From Phoronis australis (lineage: Eukaryota > Phoronida > Phoronidae): a stretch of DNA of 64,000 bases. The notes under the pieces are model-generated. The model did not search any database, had not been told where the DNA came from, and saw nothing but the letters and a program-made list of their open reading frames with translations. This document shows, in pieces, positions 50,260 to 61,754 of the stretch (position 1 is its first letter; every line of letters starts with the position of its first letter). Position numbers and translations under genes: made by a program. Where the stretch lies: NCBI GenBank assembly GCA_002633005.1, contig NMRA01000494.1, forward strand, positions 213,932 through 277,931, in the 5' to 3' direction.

Positions 50260-50560
50260 CTACCTTTGGAAGAAATTTAGCGGACGATTTTGGTCAAAAA
50301 GTTTACCAGTTTTCATCAAAACGGAGAAAAATGGATTTGTGAGGACAGGATTAAGTAGTAGAGCCTCATAAAAACATTCATCTTCGAAGTGCCTTGAACA
50401 AATGTATAAAGTCTTATTGCTGAGACAACTGCCATTCACGTAGGCACAAGAACTATATAAGCTTTTCTTCCCGCAGCCGATTATGCGGTCTTCGGATGGT
50501 ATGGGACCTAATTCCTTTGCATTTCGTGGGTGTGGCCGAACAACCGGCCACACAGTAGCC
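50260..50560 (-). pseudogene. THAP-domain fragment with frameshift
   Basis: On the minus strand one frame reads YCVAGCSATPTKCKGIRSHT, the C-x-x-x-C opening of a THAP domain, and soon stops. The next frame continues CGKKSLYSSCAYVNGSC and TLYICSRHFEDECFYEA, the C-x-x-H-F end of a THAP domain. The two halves are complementary but out of register, so the copy carries at least one frameshift. It points towards the THAP exon at 46722 on the other strand; a common origin is possible but not shown. Confidence 0.5.
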
Positions 50561-50695
50561 GACGAGGATTAGCAGACGACGTACTTGCCGAAAATTGCAC
50601 CAGAAAATTTAGCCAGATGTCGCCAGTGAATAATGACGTAAGGGCTTTTGCCTAAGATCACAGATTTCGTGCATTGAATGTATACGGAGTTGGCG

Positions 50696-51335
50696 GTCCA
50701 TATCTGACATAATTCTCGAACGATATCATACATAATTCCTTAATGCCCATTATAGTTTCATTTATGTCAAACATAACTAACGCCAACAAGTGACCATGAG
50801 CACATTACATAACAGATTTCTTTCTTAACTTTGACCTAACTCTGGTTAACTTAAGTCTAAATTTTCTCAGACTCGTTTCATTAAATTCCTTACGACCAAC
50901 ATTGAAATTAAGACCGAAAAAGGCCTAAGTGAAGATCTAAAGTCAACGTGTGACGTAATACTCTTAAGGTTGGACTGTGTGTCTAAACGATCATCTAAGT
51001 GGCTACCGCTGTCATCTGTTGAGTAAAATGTCGTTGAAATTTTTCACAATATATTGCCCCTGAACAATTTCATATTGGCTTGTCTGCTATCGGTCAGATA
51101 ACAGGCAAACCGTCAGAAACCTGTTAAGACAATGCAATGCTATTTCCCTCTAATACCTGGGTCCTCTCAGATAAGCGACTGTAAGCTGAATTCTATTCAA
51201 AATCTTCCAACAAAATCCACATTTAGAGTTTCGACGTAACGATTATTCTGAAACCGTGCTTCACGTACCACTTTGCTTTGTTACATAAATTCTCAACAGG
51301 TGACAAAATGTACAATGCACTTTATTAACTCATAG
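50696..51335. repeat. Inverted copy of 14014-14630
   Basis: The reverse-complement match runs along the whole segment with few differences. It abuts the lectin pseudogene copy at about 51355, whereas in unit 1 the equivalent points are 3.3 kb apart. Confidence 0.8.
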
Positions 51336-51797
51336 ACTATAGCATTTTCCACAATTTTAGTGCTAGAAGACAAAAACTTGAGATTTTACGAGCACGTTAA
51401 GTTGCTTGATGTTGTGATGATGAATACCTTTCGTTCGCAATAACACCTCATATTGAACTAACTGAACACTGTGTGTAAGAGATAAAGTCTTGTTATCACG
51501 AAGTCTTTTGCCTGATATTCTTTTATACATGTCACTATATACTTTGAACTTCGGAAATGGTATAGGAAAAACAGCAAATTTCACCTTCTGGTATCAAACA
51601 AGTTTGCTGATATGCGCATGTAAAACCTTCCTGCCCATCACATGTAGTTACCACCAATCAGATTGCACATCCTGACGTGGGCATTGACTATATAATAATA
51701 AATTTGTCAAGGAATTACAATTGTGAGATATCCACCCAAATAGAAACGTTCCTAACTTGCAGTATATTTTAGGTCAGCATATGTCAAATCGGCTTAT

Positions 51798-51923
51798 TTT
51801 GATTCCCATTGGGCTGATTCTTTGTGTCATACCAGTTGGTGTAGTTTAACTGTGTCGTGTCAGACAACCTCCAGGCGCCCTCTCTCGTTTTGTCAGAGAG
51901 ACCAATCCAAATTAAATGAATCA
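51798..51923 (-). pseudogene. Lectin exon 3 copy, broken donor and frameshift
   Basis: This corresponds to 18411-18535. A one-base insertion near the 5' end (126 versus 125 bases) shifts the frame before WIGLSDKTREGAWRLSD. The donor GT has become AT (caaaataagcc against caaagtaagcc). The conserved W of WRWSD is L. It cannot be spliced or translated as in unit 1. Confidence 0.9.
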
Positions 51924-52620
51924 CTGAAATTAAATGCAGAATTTTCACGTATTCAGAATTTAAAAAAGTTACTGACGCTAGAAAAATGCAATGACAGCAA
52001 TCTGACAACAAGAAACCAAAATCTATCTGGAAAGTATTTCATAAATTCAATTAGAAATGATTTTTGTAAGCCGTGTAAATTTTAAAAGTTTTGCTTGAAA
52101 TGCCTCTACATGTAAGTAGAGTGTAATAAAATCATCAACGATAAGTCAAAACTCCCTTAGGTGTTTCGAAAGTAACGCAAGCTTAATGAAATTTAGTAAT
52201 CCATAAGGGTTTGTGTACAGGTCATTCGAATCTTGAGGACTACTGTCGCCTGTAAACAACTGCTGGTACTGTGTATTATCATCCAGTTTCACCTGCATTA
52301 TCACATCAAGCAAAATAAGAAATAAGCGACATCAAATGGAATCGTGTTTAACATAAACTTTAAACTTAACCGAAAAACCCCATATTGCCAACAGTGTAAG
52401 CATGGAACTCAATCTAAAATTAATCTGAACGCTCTCAGCGAACTCTTGTCTGTCTAATTCTGTTGGGTGTTCATTTCGAGGAAGCATGAATATGGTAACA
52501 TAGAATTCAGGTTATTATGACTTCAGAAGTAGACGTCATGTATCCGTGGTCATAATTTTAACAACATCCTTTATCTATTGTGTTAACGTCTGATATGCGT
52601 TCACTAGTTCATGAACCCAC

Positions 52621-52736
52621 CTTATGCTTCTACCACCCAACAACCTGTTCACATACTCTTGGTTCTCTTACGAATCAACACTAACCAGATAACCGCCATT
52701 TTGATTGCAGTCAAATTAAGCAGACGACCATTGTTT
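52621..52736 (-). pseudogene. Lectin exon 2 copy with two stop codons
   Basis: This matches 19135-19250 with intact splice sites and length (116 bases), but the Glu of SSAEFDC is TAA and the Ser after VDS is TAA. The reading frame is closed. Confidence 0.92.
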
Positions 52737-53110
52737 CTGCAAAAAAGACGCTCAATTCTGAGACGTCTGACGTTTGTCCTTTCAAAAACCTTCTTCAGTC
52801 AACATGTACCTTGAATAGCACTTGACTTAGGTCATTTATAAACTGGGTACGAAGTAGCACGAGATCCCATGATTTTGAACAAGGTCTGGCTGATCATACC
52901 TCAGGTCATACAATGACCTGAAATTTCGTCGGTCTGATATCAATTTTTCCCGACATAGAAGATGACTTCTAAATTAATTAGAGATCAAGATAAAACCAAG
53001 TCGATGAATACAAATGTGATTTAGGTGAGAATAATTCATTTCGTTCAGAACTACATACATGTATAACAACTTTAATCTGTATTTTTGATGCTTCAGTTCA
53101 AAGAACCTAC

Positions 53111-53160
53111 CGTGGATTGCTTTAGTATGTAGCATCTATCCTCCCATTTATTCCATCCAT
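53111..53160 (-). pseudogene. Lectin exon 1 copy, 5' end and acceptor deleted
   Basis: This retains GWNKWEDRCYILKQST, but 15 bases that hold the YCPT codons and the acceptor of 19636-19697 are deleted. No signal-peptide exon exists upstream because the block 20516-32183 is missing from this unit. Confidence 0.88.
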
Positions 53161-54239
53161 GGAGTAAAGTTATATTAGCGGATATAGGTTGCTTCGAAGG
53201 AAAATAATCACGCGTTTTAAGTGGAACATACATGTAATTCGTGCAAGCATACCATGCTAGGTCTAATTTTACCCGAAGTGGGGCTGTGTACATCAGGAAT
53301 GCGGCCCCTAAAACCTTTTCATATCGCAATCCACCACCGTGATTGTCAACTAGCTGTTGACGTCATTATACGTATTTTAAAATAATTCCCTATTGCTTTG
53401 GGGTTTGAGGACAAAGCCAAAGATTTGATTTCTTACATAAGTTGCTTGAACTATTTCCATATGTTTACATTAAAGCGAATGATTCAAAATAGTGCATCAG
53501 TTATCGGATAATCATAGTCCAGCACCACATAACCAGAGTCCTGTACCACATCATCATACATTTTTTTACCATGAACTCTTACAGATTTTGGTAGGAATCA
53601 TATATCTTAAAGAGCATAAACTCATGCTTACGAACCACAGAAATATAAATGTTCCAATAAACACCATATTAATTATAAGTAATTCATACTTGTACTTTTA
53701 AAGAACAAGTTTCGCGGGTCGATTTCTGCGGATTGTATAAGCACCTTGTATATTTCGTACTGCGATGTTACCGTTATCATTGCAGATTTCACGACAGATT
53801 CTAGACAAAATCTCGACAAGTCATGAGTGTGACTGCACGCAGTTTGTTGAAATTGTGACAACTTGCCGTTGTTTTAAAAGTCCTTTTAAATATATGACAC
53901 GCGCTTGAGCAAAAAAATTGACTCAAGCCAGTGTTTTAGGGCATGTCGTAACCAGCTAGAACTCACATACATGTATGTAGTATACAGTGTAGTTCAAGAC
54001 ATGCAGTTACAACCATGAAGTCTCTGATTGTCCCTGTTTTTCAGAAATCTCACTCTGATTAGTCATACAACCTGACAACCAGCTTCAGAGCTGTAAGTGG
54101 TCTAAAACAAAAGTTAAATTTGTAGTGGAAGGCCTGTTGGGTTTATGACCACGTATGATTTGAATAGTCTTTCCTAGCTTGTTTTTTTAAAAGTACTTGC
54201 ATTCCAATGAGTACTGCTATGTTACTTACATTGTATTTC

Positions 54240-54590
54240 AACAGGAAAATTGGTTGCATGGAAGGCATATGAGATCGGAGAGGGGATGGTTTTGGAGAAT
54301 CCTGCTTAATGCCCTGCTGCATTCTCACTGAGACCCTTCACCAGTTCCTGCAATCGAAAGACAAAGATGTTCTTGTGTCCCGAAGATGGGTGTAATAGCA
54401 CTTTGGCCACTCGAAAGAGCTAGAGCAGCATGTTAGCATGGGCTGGAATGATAAACAGCCAAAAACGCCTGAAGATCGTGGCTATTATGTTGTGCGGAGA
54501 AAGTGTGCTGCCAAAGTCACTGGTGATGAAACAGGAAATGAAGTTCATGATCTTACAGCATGGTCGTTGAAGTCAATTTGACATCAAAAA
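54240..54590 (+). pseudogene. C2H2-type zinc-finger ORF fragment, unit 2 copy
   Basis: This copy of 32440-32661 keeps the cysteine (FLCPEDGCNSTLATRK) and the downstream part EQHVSMGWNDKQPKTPEDRG, then YYVVRRKCAAKVTGDETGNE. A frameshift separates the cysteine half from the histidine half, and an upstream stop after GEGMVLENPA closes the frame. Comparing both copies gives the original layout of this unnamed zinc-finger ORF. Confidence 0.45.
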
Positions 54591-55430
54591 TCCATAAGTT
54601 TGGCATTAATACTTTATAACTTTTGATATGCATTCCAGTCACTAACTGTTCCCAATTGACGCAATAGTCAACATGGAAATGTGCTGCATGATGTTCTATA
54701 TTACATCCCAACAAAAAGTGGAACATGCTACGCAACAGCGTATGTATTTGTGGCTTGGGAATTCCACCAAATTTAGGCTGGATTTTTGACGTGGAGTAAT
54801 GTATCAATCAGACTTATTGAACAGCACGACTCTCTGAACACAACATCTGGATTTGTTAGCTCATTTTGTGAATTCACAAAACATGGCTCACCCATCTAAA
54901 AGCCATGGGTCCTAGTCTTGCATCCACTAAGAAAAAAGCTCATGGACTGCAAACCCAACTTGGGTACTTATAAACACTTCTCATCCACCCTTCCATGTTT
55001 CATAGTCACAGGAGTTTTTGAGCTGTGATTTTTGTGTGTGAACGCAATTCGCTGTGTAAGTGTTGTTCACGGGTGTTTGACCATTGCTGTTCAGGTGGAC
55101 TGCCAATGGACTTGGTATTTTGTACTATCGTATTGAATTTTGCTGCTGCTAATTATATTCATTTGAGCGTAATATAATGACCTCATTGCTTATTATTTTT
55201 TCATATCGTTTCCGACTGAACAAAGTGATCCAACAGCACCTAAAATTAGGGTGATTGGTTGAAACCATGACAATCAGTTGATAAACTTTTCAGATCGAGG
55301 ATTTCAGTATAACCTGGTTCCTAGGTATAACTGACGAGAGTTCCGTTGTTGACAAATATCGCGCCAAGTCGACAGCCAAGCAGCGACATATTCCAACGTT
55401 AAGTGTCAGGCTGGAAAGGCGGTAGTGGCT

Positions 55431-55791
55431 ATGCTTCTGGTTCAGATGCTTCTGTTTAAAATCGACAACGCCGTTTCTGCGTTTCTCGTTCTGTTTTTTG
55501 TTAAAATCGAAGGCCATGAAATTTGTGTGGGATACTACAACGGCGCAGAGAACACTCGCGTAGAAGGCCCTAACACCACTGTTGTCCAGTACCCTGTCTG
55601 CAGCTCATTCAAATGTGCTGCAGAATGTTCTCGCGACTAATCATGCGACGCCTTCGCGTTTAATGAGTGTGGTAACCTCTGTCACAAATACTGTATTGAC
55701 GACTTTTCCCCAGGATCGTTGGTGACTGCAAATGGTTGGAAGTACTATAAGAAAGAGTCGAACAACTTTGGTAGTTGTACAACAATGCCAG
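55431..55791 (+). pseudogene. PAN-TLDc copy 2, exon 1 with nonsense codon at residue 70
   Basis: The exon has the same ATG, length (361 bases), splice donor and phase as copy 1. The signal peptide and PAN start are intact (FCVGYYN-type reading ICVGYYNGAENTRVEG). The Glu70 codon of copy 1 (GAA, in CSRDESCD) is TAA at 55638-55640, which truncates the protein inside the PAN domain. One further cysteine is gained (PVCSS for PVWSS). Apart from this stop the exon is open. Either the gene is recently dead, the stop is an assembly or allelic variant, or translation begins elsewhere. Confidence 0.8.
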
Positions 55792-57685
55792 GTAAATATT
55801 TTTTTACAATAAGTAACTCGTTAGAACTAGATGGAGCAATCTCTTTGCAGAGATCAACTTCAGATGGTGTTTTATGCGCAAACTCAGACACTGCGTCTAA
55901 AATGTATAATCAAAATAGTGCGTTTGCAGGAAGAAAATTGTTAAACAATTTCTACTTAACATGTGGCCAGACAAATCTCAAACTATAAATGTTTCATTTT
56001 CAGTTTCTTTTAATTTACTATTGAATATCACTTTGAAGGTATGCCAACTTCAAGTGTTTCATATAACTCAACCACACTCAGTAAATGTCATTCGGATGTA
56101 GATGTAGCTTCAAATGCAGGCGCATTAATGGATGTACATGATTATTGAACCCGTACGGCAAAACTGACATAACTGTTGACTTCAATCGCTGAATCACTAG
56201 TGAATAATTTAAACAACTATAACTCTTAAAGCACAAAACTGTCCATTTAAAGACACTCTTTCTTGACATTTGCCAGTTACCATGCCTTTGACTGGACCAA
56301 AGCATTACGGATAAAGCACATTTTCTAGCGCCCTCAGTGGACCAGGAGCCCGTTCCAAGAAAATTGACATAACTAACTTCAAGAGAAATCTCGAATTTCA
56401 GTCAATCTGAAGATAAAATTCAGTTTTTGCACCAGCTTTAGAGTTCTTAGGTTATTAAACAAGCCTCGCTAGTGAAAAACGACTGTTTCAAATTTATGTT
56501 CGAGACATTACTTAGTGAGAACGTTTCCTAGTACAATGACGTATGCTGAAAAGATTAGTCGTTGATTTTGGAAGACTTGAATTTTTGAATAGGTTTCGTA
56601 AATGACGGGATATGATTCAGACTGCCTGTAACATGAGCAAAGGGTTTTGCGCATGCGTATTTGTAAATGCCTTAGGACCACGGACGTTAGGTCAGTTCTA
56701 AAACAAACCTTAAATTACTGACCAATGGATTTCTAATTTAGGAATTAATGAACATTCTTCCAATATCCACTGTAATTGCTTTTGCGTTTCACCACAAATA
56801 TATAGATAACAATCAATCATGTTTGTTTCGAATTCTTGTTTTCATCACCAACACAATGAAGGACGTCGTAAAATAGCTGACTGTGCGGTGATGTTTGATG
56901 GAGTGAAAAGTCAAAATCGCACACCATTTTCCCAGCTTCAAGAATTAAACGGTCATCAACAGCTTGGTGTGCAGCTCGAACGCAGACATCGAGGTTTTTT
57001 AACCAATTCACCAAAACAGAGAACAGCTAAAATAACAACTTTAATATTAAGCAGTTGAAATAAAAGCGCTCGTGCTGTGATGCACGAGACGTGTGAGTAC
57101 TGTCAGTTGTGCCAAGTCTGAAAACAGTTCACTTCGATTTCTCTACACACAAATGTGCCATTTTCCACAACTCATTGGACTTACAAAATAAAACTTGAGA
57201 ACTGATGAAAAACAACGCGTGATTATAATTCAGGAGGTTTTATTAAGCATTCTCGTTCCGTTTTTTTCAATTAAAAGCCTCATTGAAAGAAATTTGTCCC
57301 CAAGCCAATTTCAATAAAACGCTGAACCAAAGGTGCAAATCATTACAGAATCAAGATACTTCATACTACCAGAATACATGTATAACCAGCTCAGAATTAA
57401 CAGAATAACTTTTTTCATTTTCATTACCCGCTGTACAGCAACAAACAAGCCGCAACAGTTTAATGGTGCTGGACATTATTTTTATTCTTTACCAGTAAAA
57501 CACCTAAAAAGAATATGGAATAATGTAATTGATGAAATGTTCACCTTTTAATGATGTCTCTTAATTGATCAAAGTCTTTTTTACCCTAACCACTGACAAT
57601 TTAGGACACCTCCATGTGTATGCTGACCAGTTGATACATTGGCTTTGGAGTTCCTGTCACTCTCAAATGTATTGTTGTATTTCAG

Positions 57686-58195
57686 AATCCACTCTCTTGA
57701 CGTCAGACCAAGTAGCTCTGTTGTCTAAGTGGTTACCAGGTAAAGTATCTAGGCTCCTTTACCGGGCGACCAGAGACGGTATGTCAGCGTCAACGTTCCA
57801 CGATAAATGTGACTTTAAAGGTGCAACCTTCTCTATCGGAAAATATTATGGATCTAATGACACAGTTGGTGGTTATACCTCCATGTCCTGGGAGAGTTCC
57901 TCAAGTTTCAAGAGCGACACCACTGCCTTCGTATTTCGGTTGTGTGTTCAAGGATGCCTGTCAGCAAGGTACAACCATATTATGACAACGCACTATAAAG
58001 TGTTCGATACCGCAACTTTGGGTCCAACTTTTGGCTATGGTTACGACCTATTATTCTTTTCCGGTACTGCCAGTTATGACAACACCAACAAGTACTTCTT
58101 GTCTAACGGTTACTGCAACAAACGAACATACTCCGGTGTCCTCCTCTGTGGATCAAGCGTTAAATGGACAGACGTTGAGGTTTGGAATGTCAGTG
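57686..58195 (+). CDS. PAN-TLDc copy 2, exon 2 (TLDc domain, open)
   Basis: The full-length 510-base TLDc exon has acceptor ttgtatttcag and donor gtaaga. All blocks seen in copy 1 are kept (FHDKCDFKGATFSIGK, GGYTSMSWES, GPTFGYGYDLLFF, VKWTDVEVWNV), as are all five cysteines. About 20 of 170 residues differ, grouped after MTTHYKVFDTATLG and around NGYCNKRTYSGVLLCG. There are no stops or frameshifts, unlike the PAN exon upstream. The gene model needs the exon-1 nonsense to be bypassed or to be an error. Confidence 0.75.
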
Positions 58196-58857
58196 GTAAG
58201 ACTCGCTCTTCTCTTGGAACTGAATCAATCATTGAGACCACTGTCTATCACGGGATGTGCACACAGATTCTCACTTTTCTTTGTTTGCAGAAAAACGAGT
58301 TTTTGAAACAGTTCTATGGTTAATAATTACCGTAGTTTCAGTGTCAGATACTTTCACACACTCAAAAGTACGCATACCGAATACAAATGATTCAAACCGA
58401 TGTTGTAATTGCGTGATGCTTTTCTCTTATGGTCAGAAATGCATGGGTTTTCCGCCAGCTATTTATTGGCTAAATGTGGGTGATCGATTGGATAAAATAT
58501 CTTACGGCATTGTTTAGTGATATCACGTTCTGTTTCCGTGAGCTTAGTGACACACGCTGTTTCCCGTCATATATTTTACAAGTTACTAAGTTGTCTGTGA
58601 TGTTCCGGAATGTCCACGAGGCGACAAACTTCACATAATGCTAAGATGAAAAACAACGGCAGCGCTGAGTGGGAAATTCATTAAATTACAGCATGCCGGT
58701 AGTACTGAGTAAAGACCAGAAGTACTGACAATAGTCACGAGTGAAAGCTTGTGAATTTACGTCTTTCGCATATTCGTGGTAGGAAATTTTGCTAAGACGT
58801 AAAACTCTAGCCCTATTTATGTCACAGTATGTAAGTAGGAGTCATGCATGACCGCGT
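58196..58857 (+). other. Intron 2 of PAN-TLDc copy 2 up to the transposon
   Basis: Homologous to 38344-39020. The insertion point is at the CGT of gaccgcgt. Confidence 0.7.
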
Positions 58858-61209
58858 TAGTCGGTGGGCCAGATCTCATAGCGTTCATCCTTGTGAGTAC
58901 TTTGGGGGGCAACCTAGTTTTTTTCTATATGGCTAGATAATATACATATAAATCAAATTCCAAAAAGTTCCCACGTCTACACTTGCACATTCTTTTTTAA
59001 AAAAAGGTGTTTTTGTTAAACAAAATATGATGCACATTCCTGCCACTTGATGGCGCTTTTCTATTGAATTGACCAATCAGAGAGCCAGATTGTATTGTGC
59101 TTAGTTTCTTCAATATGGCTGCTCCCAGTTGCCACATCGCCACTGCTTGCGCTAAGAGAAAATCCTATGGCGTTATACTGTGGATGTGATTTTAAAGCAT
59201 TTTAATTCAAAAATTTTTGAGAAGGTTAAATGGAGCAGATGGTTGCAAACAATATGCGCAAGTGGCCGTCATTCCCTGCCGTAGTCTCAATTTTTTGGAA
59301 ACATTAATTACTTAGGTAGCTGCAATGATAATTAAATTAAAGTGTCTAAGTAGTCATCGTCCCAGTCAAAATTTGAGGACGAAGTAAGCCACTGTCCATT
59401 TTGTCAAACGTCCCTCTTTTACGTTAAGTGTAAATCGATTGACTATGGTTTGAGCATCTGATTTAAAAAAATTAAATTTCAATCACTGCAATGGTATATC
59501 AGCTGATTTATTTTCAGTTGCATCAACTGATCTAATTATTAGACGATCAACATTATTAGGCTACAGATCAGACGGCATGTAAATTTGTTTGGCTGGTGGT
59601 GGATCAGTTGCTGATAAGTCCGTCTGAAAAAGTTGCATGCCAACTCACTCATAGTTGAATGTTAAATTAGTGTTAAGAGTTCGGGTTTTTTCAGTTGGAC
59701 TTGTATCGCAAGCAACAGCTCAGTCCAGATCCCTGAATATGCAAAGGAAATTCAAAGATAATGACCTTGTGTCTTAGAAGCCAAGTACCACAGATCATCA
59801 TGCTATAAAAAATAGAAAGACAACCATTGTGAAGAGTGACGAATTCACAGTTTTCAGAGATGTTTTTCTACAGTTTTGTTTGGAGTTCATTGAATCGAAG
59901 CTTCTAACATAAGGAGATGTCATTTGCCTTTCAAAACTAAAGCAAGACTTTGAAGCTGATCTTTAGAAAGCTGGTGTGCATGAAGTTATTTGGACAGGCA
60001 ATCTTAAGAAATATTGTTGAAGCTACTCACTGTTGTAGTTTGTGCCCGACTAAGAGATACGAAAGTGAATTGAGGCTAGTGTTCAATAATTCACTTGCTG
60101 GCTCTAATTAACGCAGCCCATTATAACATATTTTGAATCAAACGTTTGCCCAAATATTGCCTGCCTCCAAACAAGGACTTAGTGTTTGACCCTTCATTGC
60201 CTGCGGGCTAATCACCAGTGTGCAGTGCTGTACCCTCTGTAATCGACCATAGTTGGCTCCTTGGCGGTGGAGCTTTGTAGTTAATATGCATGGCATTGAC
60301 AGTACTAAACGATGAACTCTGCTAGTACAAAAAGAACGTGTGTGCTGGGAAACTGAGTTTGTGCTGCAATGCTGGGTCAAACTGTACAGAAATGTGCAGC
60401 TGTGACAACTGTAGTAACATCGGCAACACTGATTGCATAACATTGGATAGTTCTTTGACAAGTCAATCCTAAATAGACCTCCAACCCCGTTATTTCCTTT
60501 TTTGTATTAAAAAGTTAATTTTATTTGTTGATTAAGTCATAGAAAGTACATACTTTGATCATTGTCATGTATTTGTCTCATACTGCTTGATAAACGCTGT
60601 CAGAATAATCCATTATTTTCATACAGTCTTTGTGCACATTCACAGAGATCATTCAACTATATTGTTTTTGTACTATAACGTATTTCTGGTATATTATGCA
60701 AACAAGCTGTATTTTACACCGTTAGTCAATGTTTTAGTCATTGAGGCACAAATTTTGCCCAGTCTCAAGTGTTTTGTGTTATTTTTATTGCTTGACAATG
60801 CCAGAATAACTTCCTAGTAACACTTAGTCTTAGTTTGCAATTTTGCCACTAGGTCTCTCTTTACATTTTTTAAATTTCACTGTTTATTAACAATTTACAT
60901 AGTAAAACTTGTAATGTGAGTGTAATATTGTTCAATACAATGGCACTGATGAGACCATATTACTTGTTTTACAAAAAAGTCACCAAAACTGTTGTTTTAA
61001 CAAATATAAGTTTACTAAGCTCTTTAGTGATTATTAGGTAACTTCAAACTCAAATTTCTCAAAAACGTGCAACTTTATATGTGGGAACTTTTTTAGATTT
61101 TGAAAACACTCTAATAAATGAAGTAAAAAACACCAAAATAAAATTGCCCCCCTAAAGTACTCACAAAAAACATTTTCTAGAGGCCCTACAAAATCTGACC
61201 CACCGACTA
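58858..61209 (+). mobile_element. 2.35 kb DNA transposon with long TIRs and CGT target duplication
   Basis: The left end is tagtcggtgggccagat and the right end, inverted, is tagtcggtgggtcagat. After a variable gap both ends repeat gtgagtacttt plus a GGGGGGCAA tract, so the terminal repeats extend about 75 bases. CGT flanks it on both sides (58855-58857, 61210-61212), and unit 1 shows the single CGT of the empty site (gaccgcgtgtagtg). The interior has only broken frames; one near the right end encodes LCCNAGSNCTEMCSCDNC, a CXC-like cysteine cluster. The 3-bp duplication and TIR sequence do not let me assign a superfamily. Confidence 0.85.
60338..60472 (+). pseudogene. C-terminal CXC-like cysteine cluster of the transposon ORF
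   Basis: The frame reads VCAGKLSLCCNAGSNCTEMC, then SCDNCSNIGNTDCITLDSSL, ending at TAA. The C-x-x-x-x-x-N-C-T-E-x-C-x-C-x-x-C pattern resembles CXC zinc clusters at the end of several transposon-encoded proteins. A stop lies 12 bases upstream in frame, so the ORF is decayed. Confidence 0.5.
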
Positions 61210-61586
61210 CGTGTAGTGAATGGCAATTGAATTCAAACAGGCAGAAAACGAACCTCCTGGTAAGTTTGCTGACACATTTTAAATGCAGTAATGGTAAATT
61301 ATGTCAAGAGATCTGTATGTCAATACATGAACAGAATGAAGATTCGTAGTTATTTAATGAAAAATTGCGATGTCAAGTGAACATCTTGTACCAATTTGGC
61401 TTGTGTAGGTAAATGTAGGGCCAGAAAAAAAAATTCTATTGATCAATGCTTACACACAGTGTCCAAAACCTTAAAGGGATTCAGTAAAGTCACCTTGCTG
61501 CTCATAGGCTATTATGCGAGCATGCAAATTGTAACAGTAATCGTATATTACAGAACATGGTAATTTTTAATCTATCTCTGTTTCAG

Positions 61587-61597
61587 ATGTGTCCTGA
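61587..61597 (+). CDS. PAN-TLDc copy 2, exon 3 (last codons and stop)
   Basis: After atctatctctgtttcag the bases AT GTG TCC TGA repeat those of copy 1, giving a C-terminus EVWNVSDVS. The transposon sits in the intron before it, about 0.4 kb upstream. A poly(A) signal AATAAA lies at 61749-61754. Confidence 0.6.
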
Positions 61598-61748
61598 CTA
61601 ACTGGAAAAGACGGAGCGTGCGCCATGAACCAACATAGCTCGTTTTAAGAACGAAATTTAAACGGAGAAAATGTGAATTTGACCTTTATGTCTCAAATAT
61701 GTTGTCGTATTGATGTTGAAGAGAGAACCCAGGATGAATTTTAAGCGT

Positions 61749-61754
61749 AATAAA
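61749..61754 (+). terminator. Poly(A) signal AATAAA for PAN-TLDc copy 2
   Basis: It occupies the same position relative to the stop as the signal at 40340-40345. Confidence 0.45.

Noticed and set aside
51490-51675. 61-codon plus frame almost identical to one at 18097-18282
   Set aside because: The conservation is explained by the segmental duplication; the sequence is intron of the lectin gene on the other strand.
60138-60461. 107-codon minus-strand Cys/Ser-rich frame
   Set aside because: Shadow of the plus-strand CXC-like cysteine cluster of the transposon.
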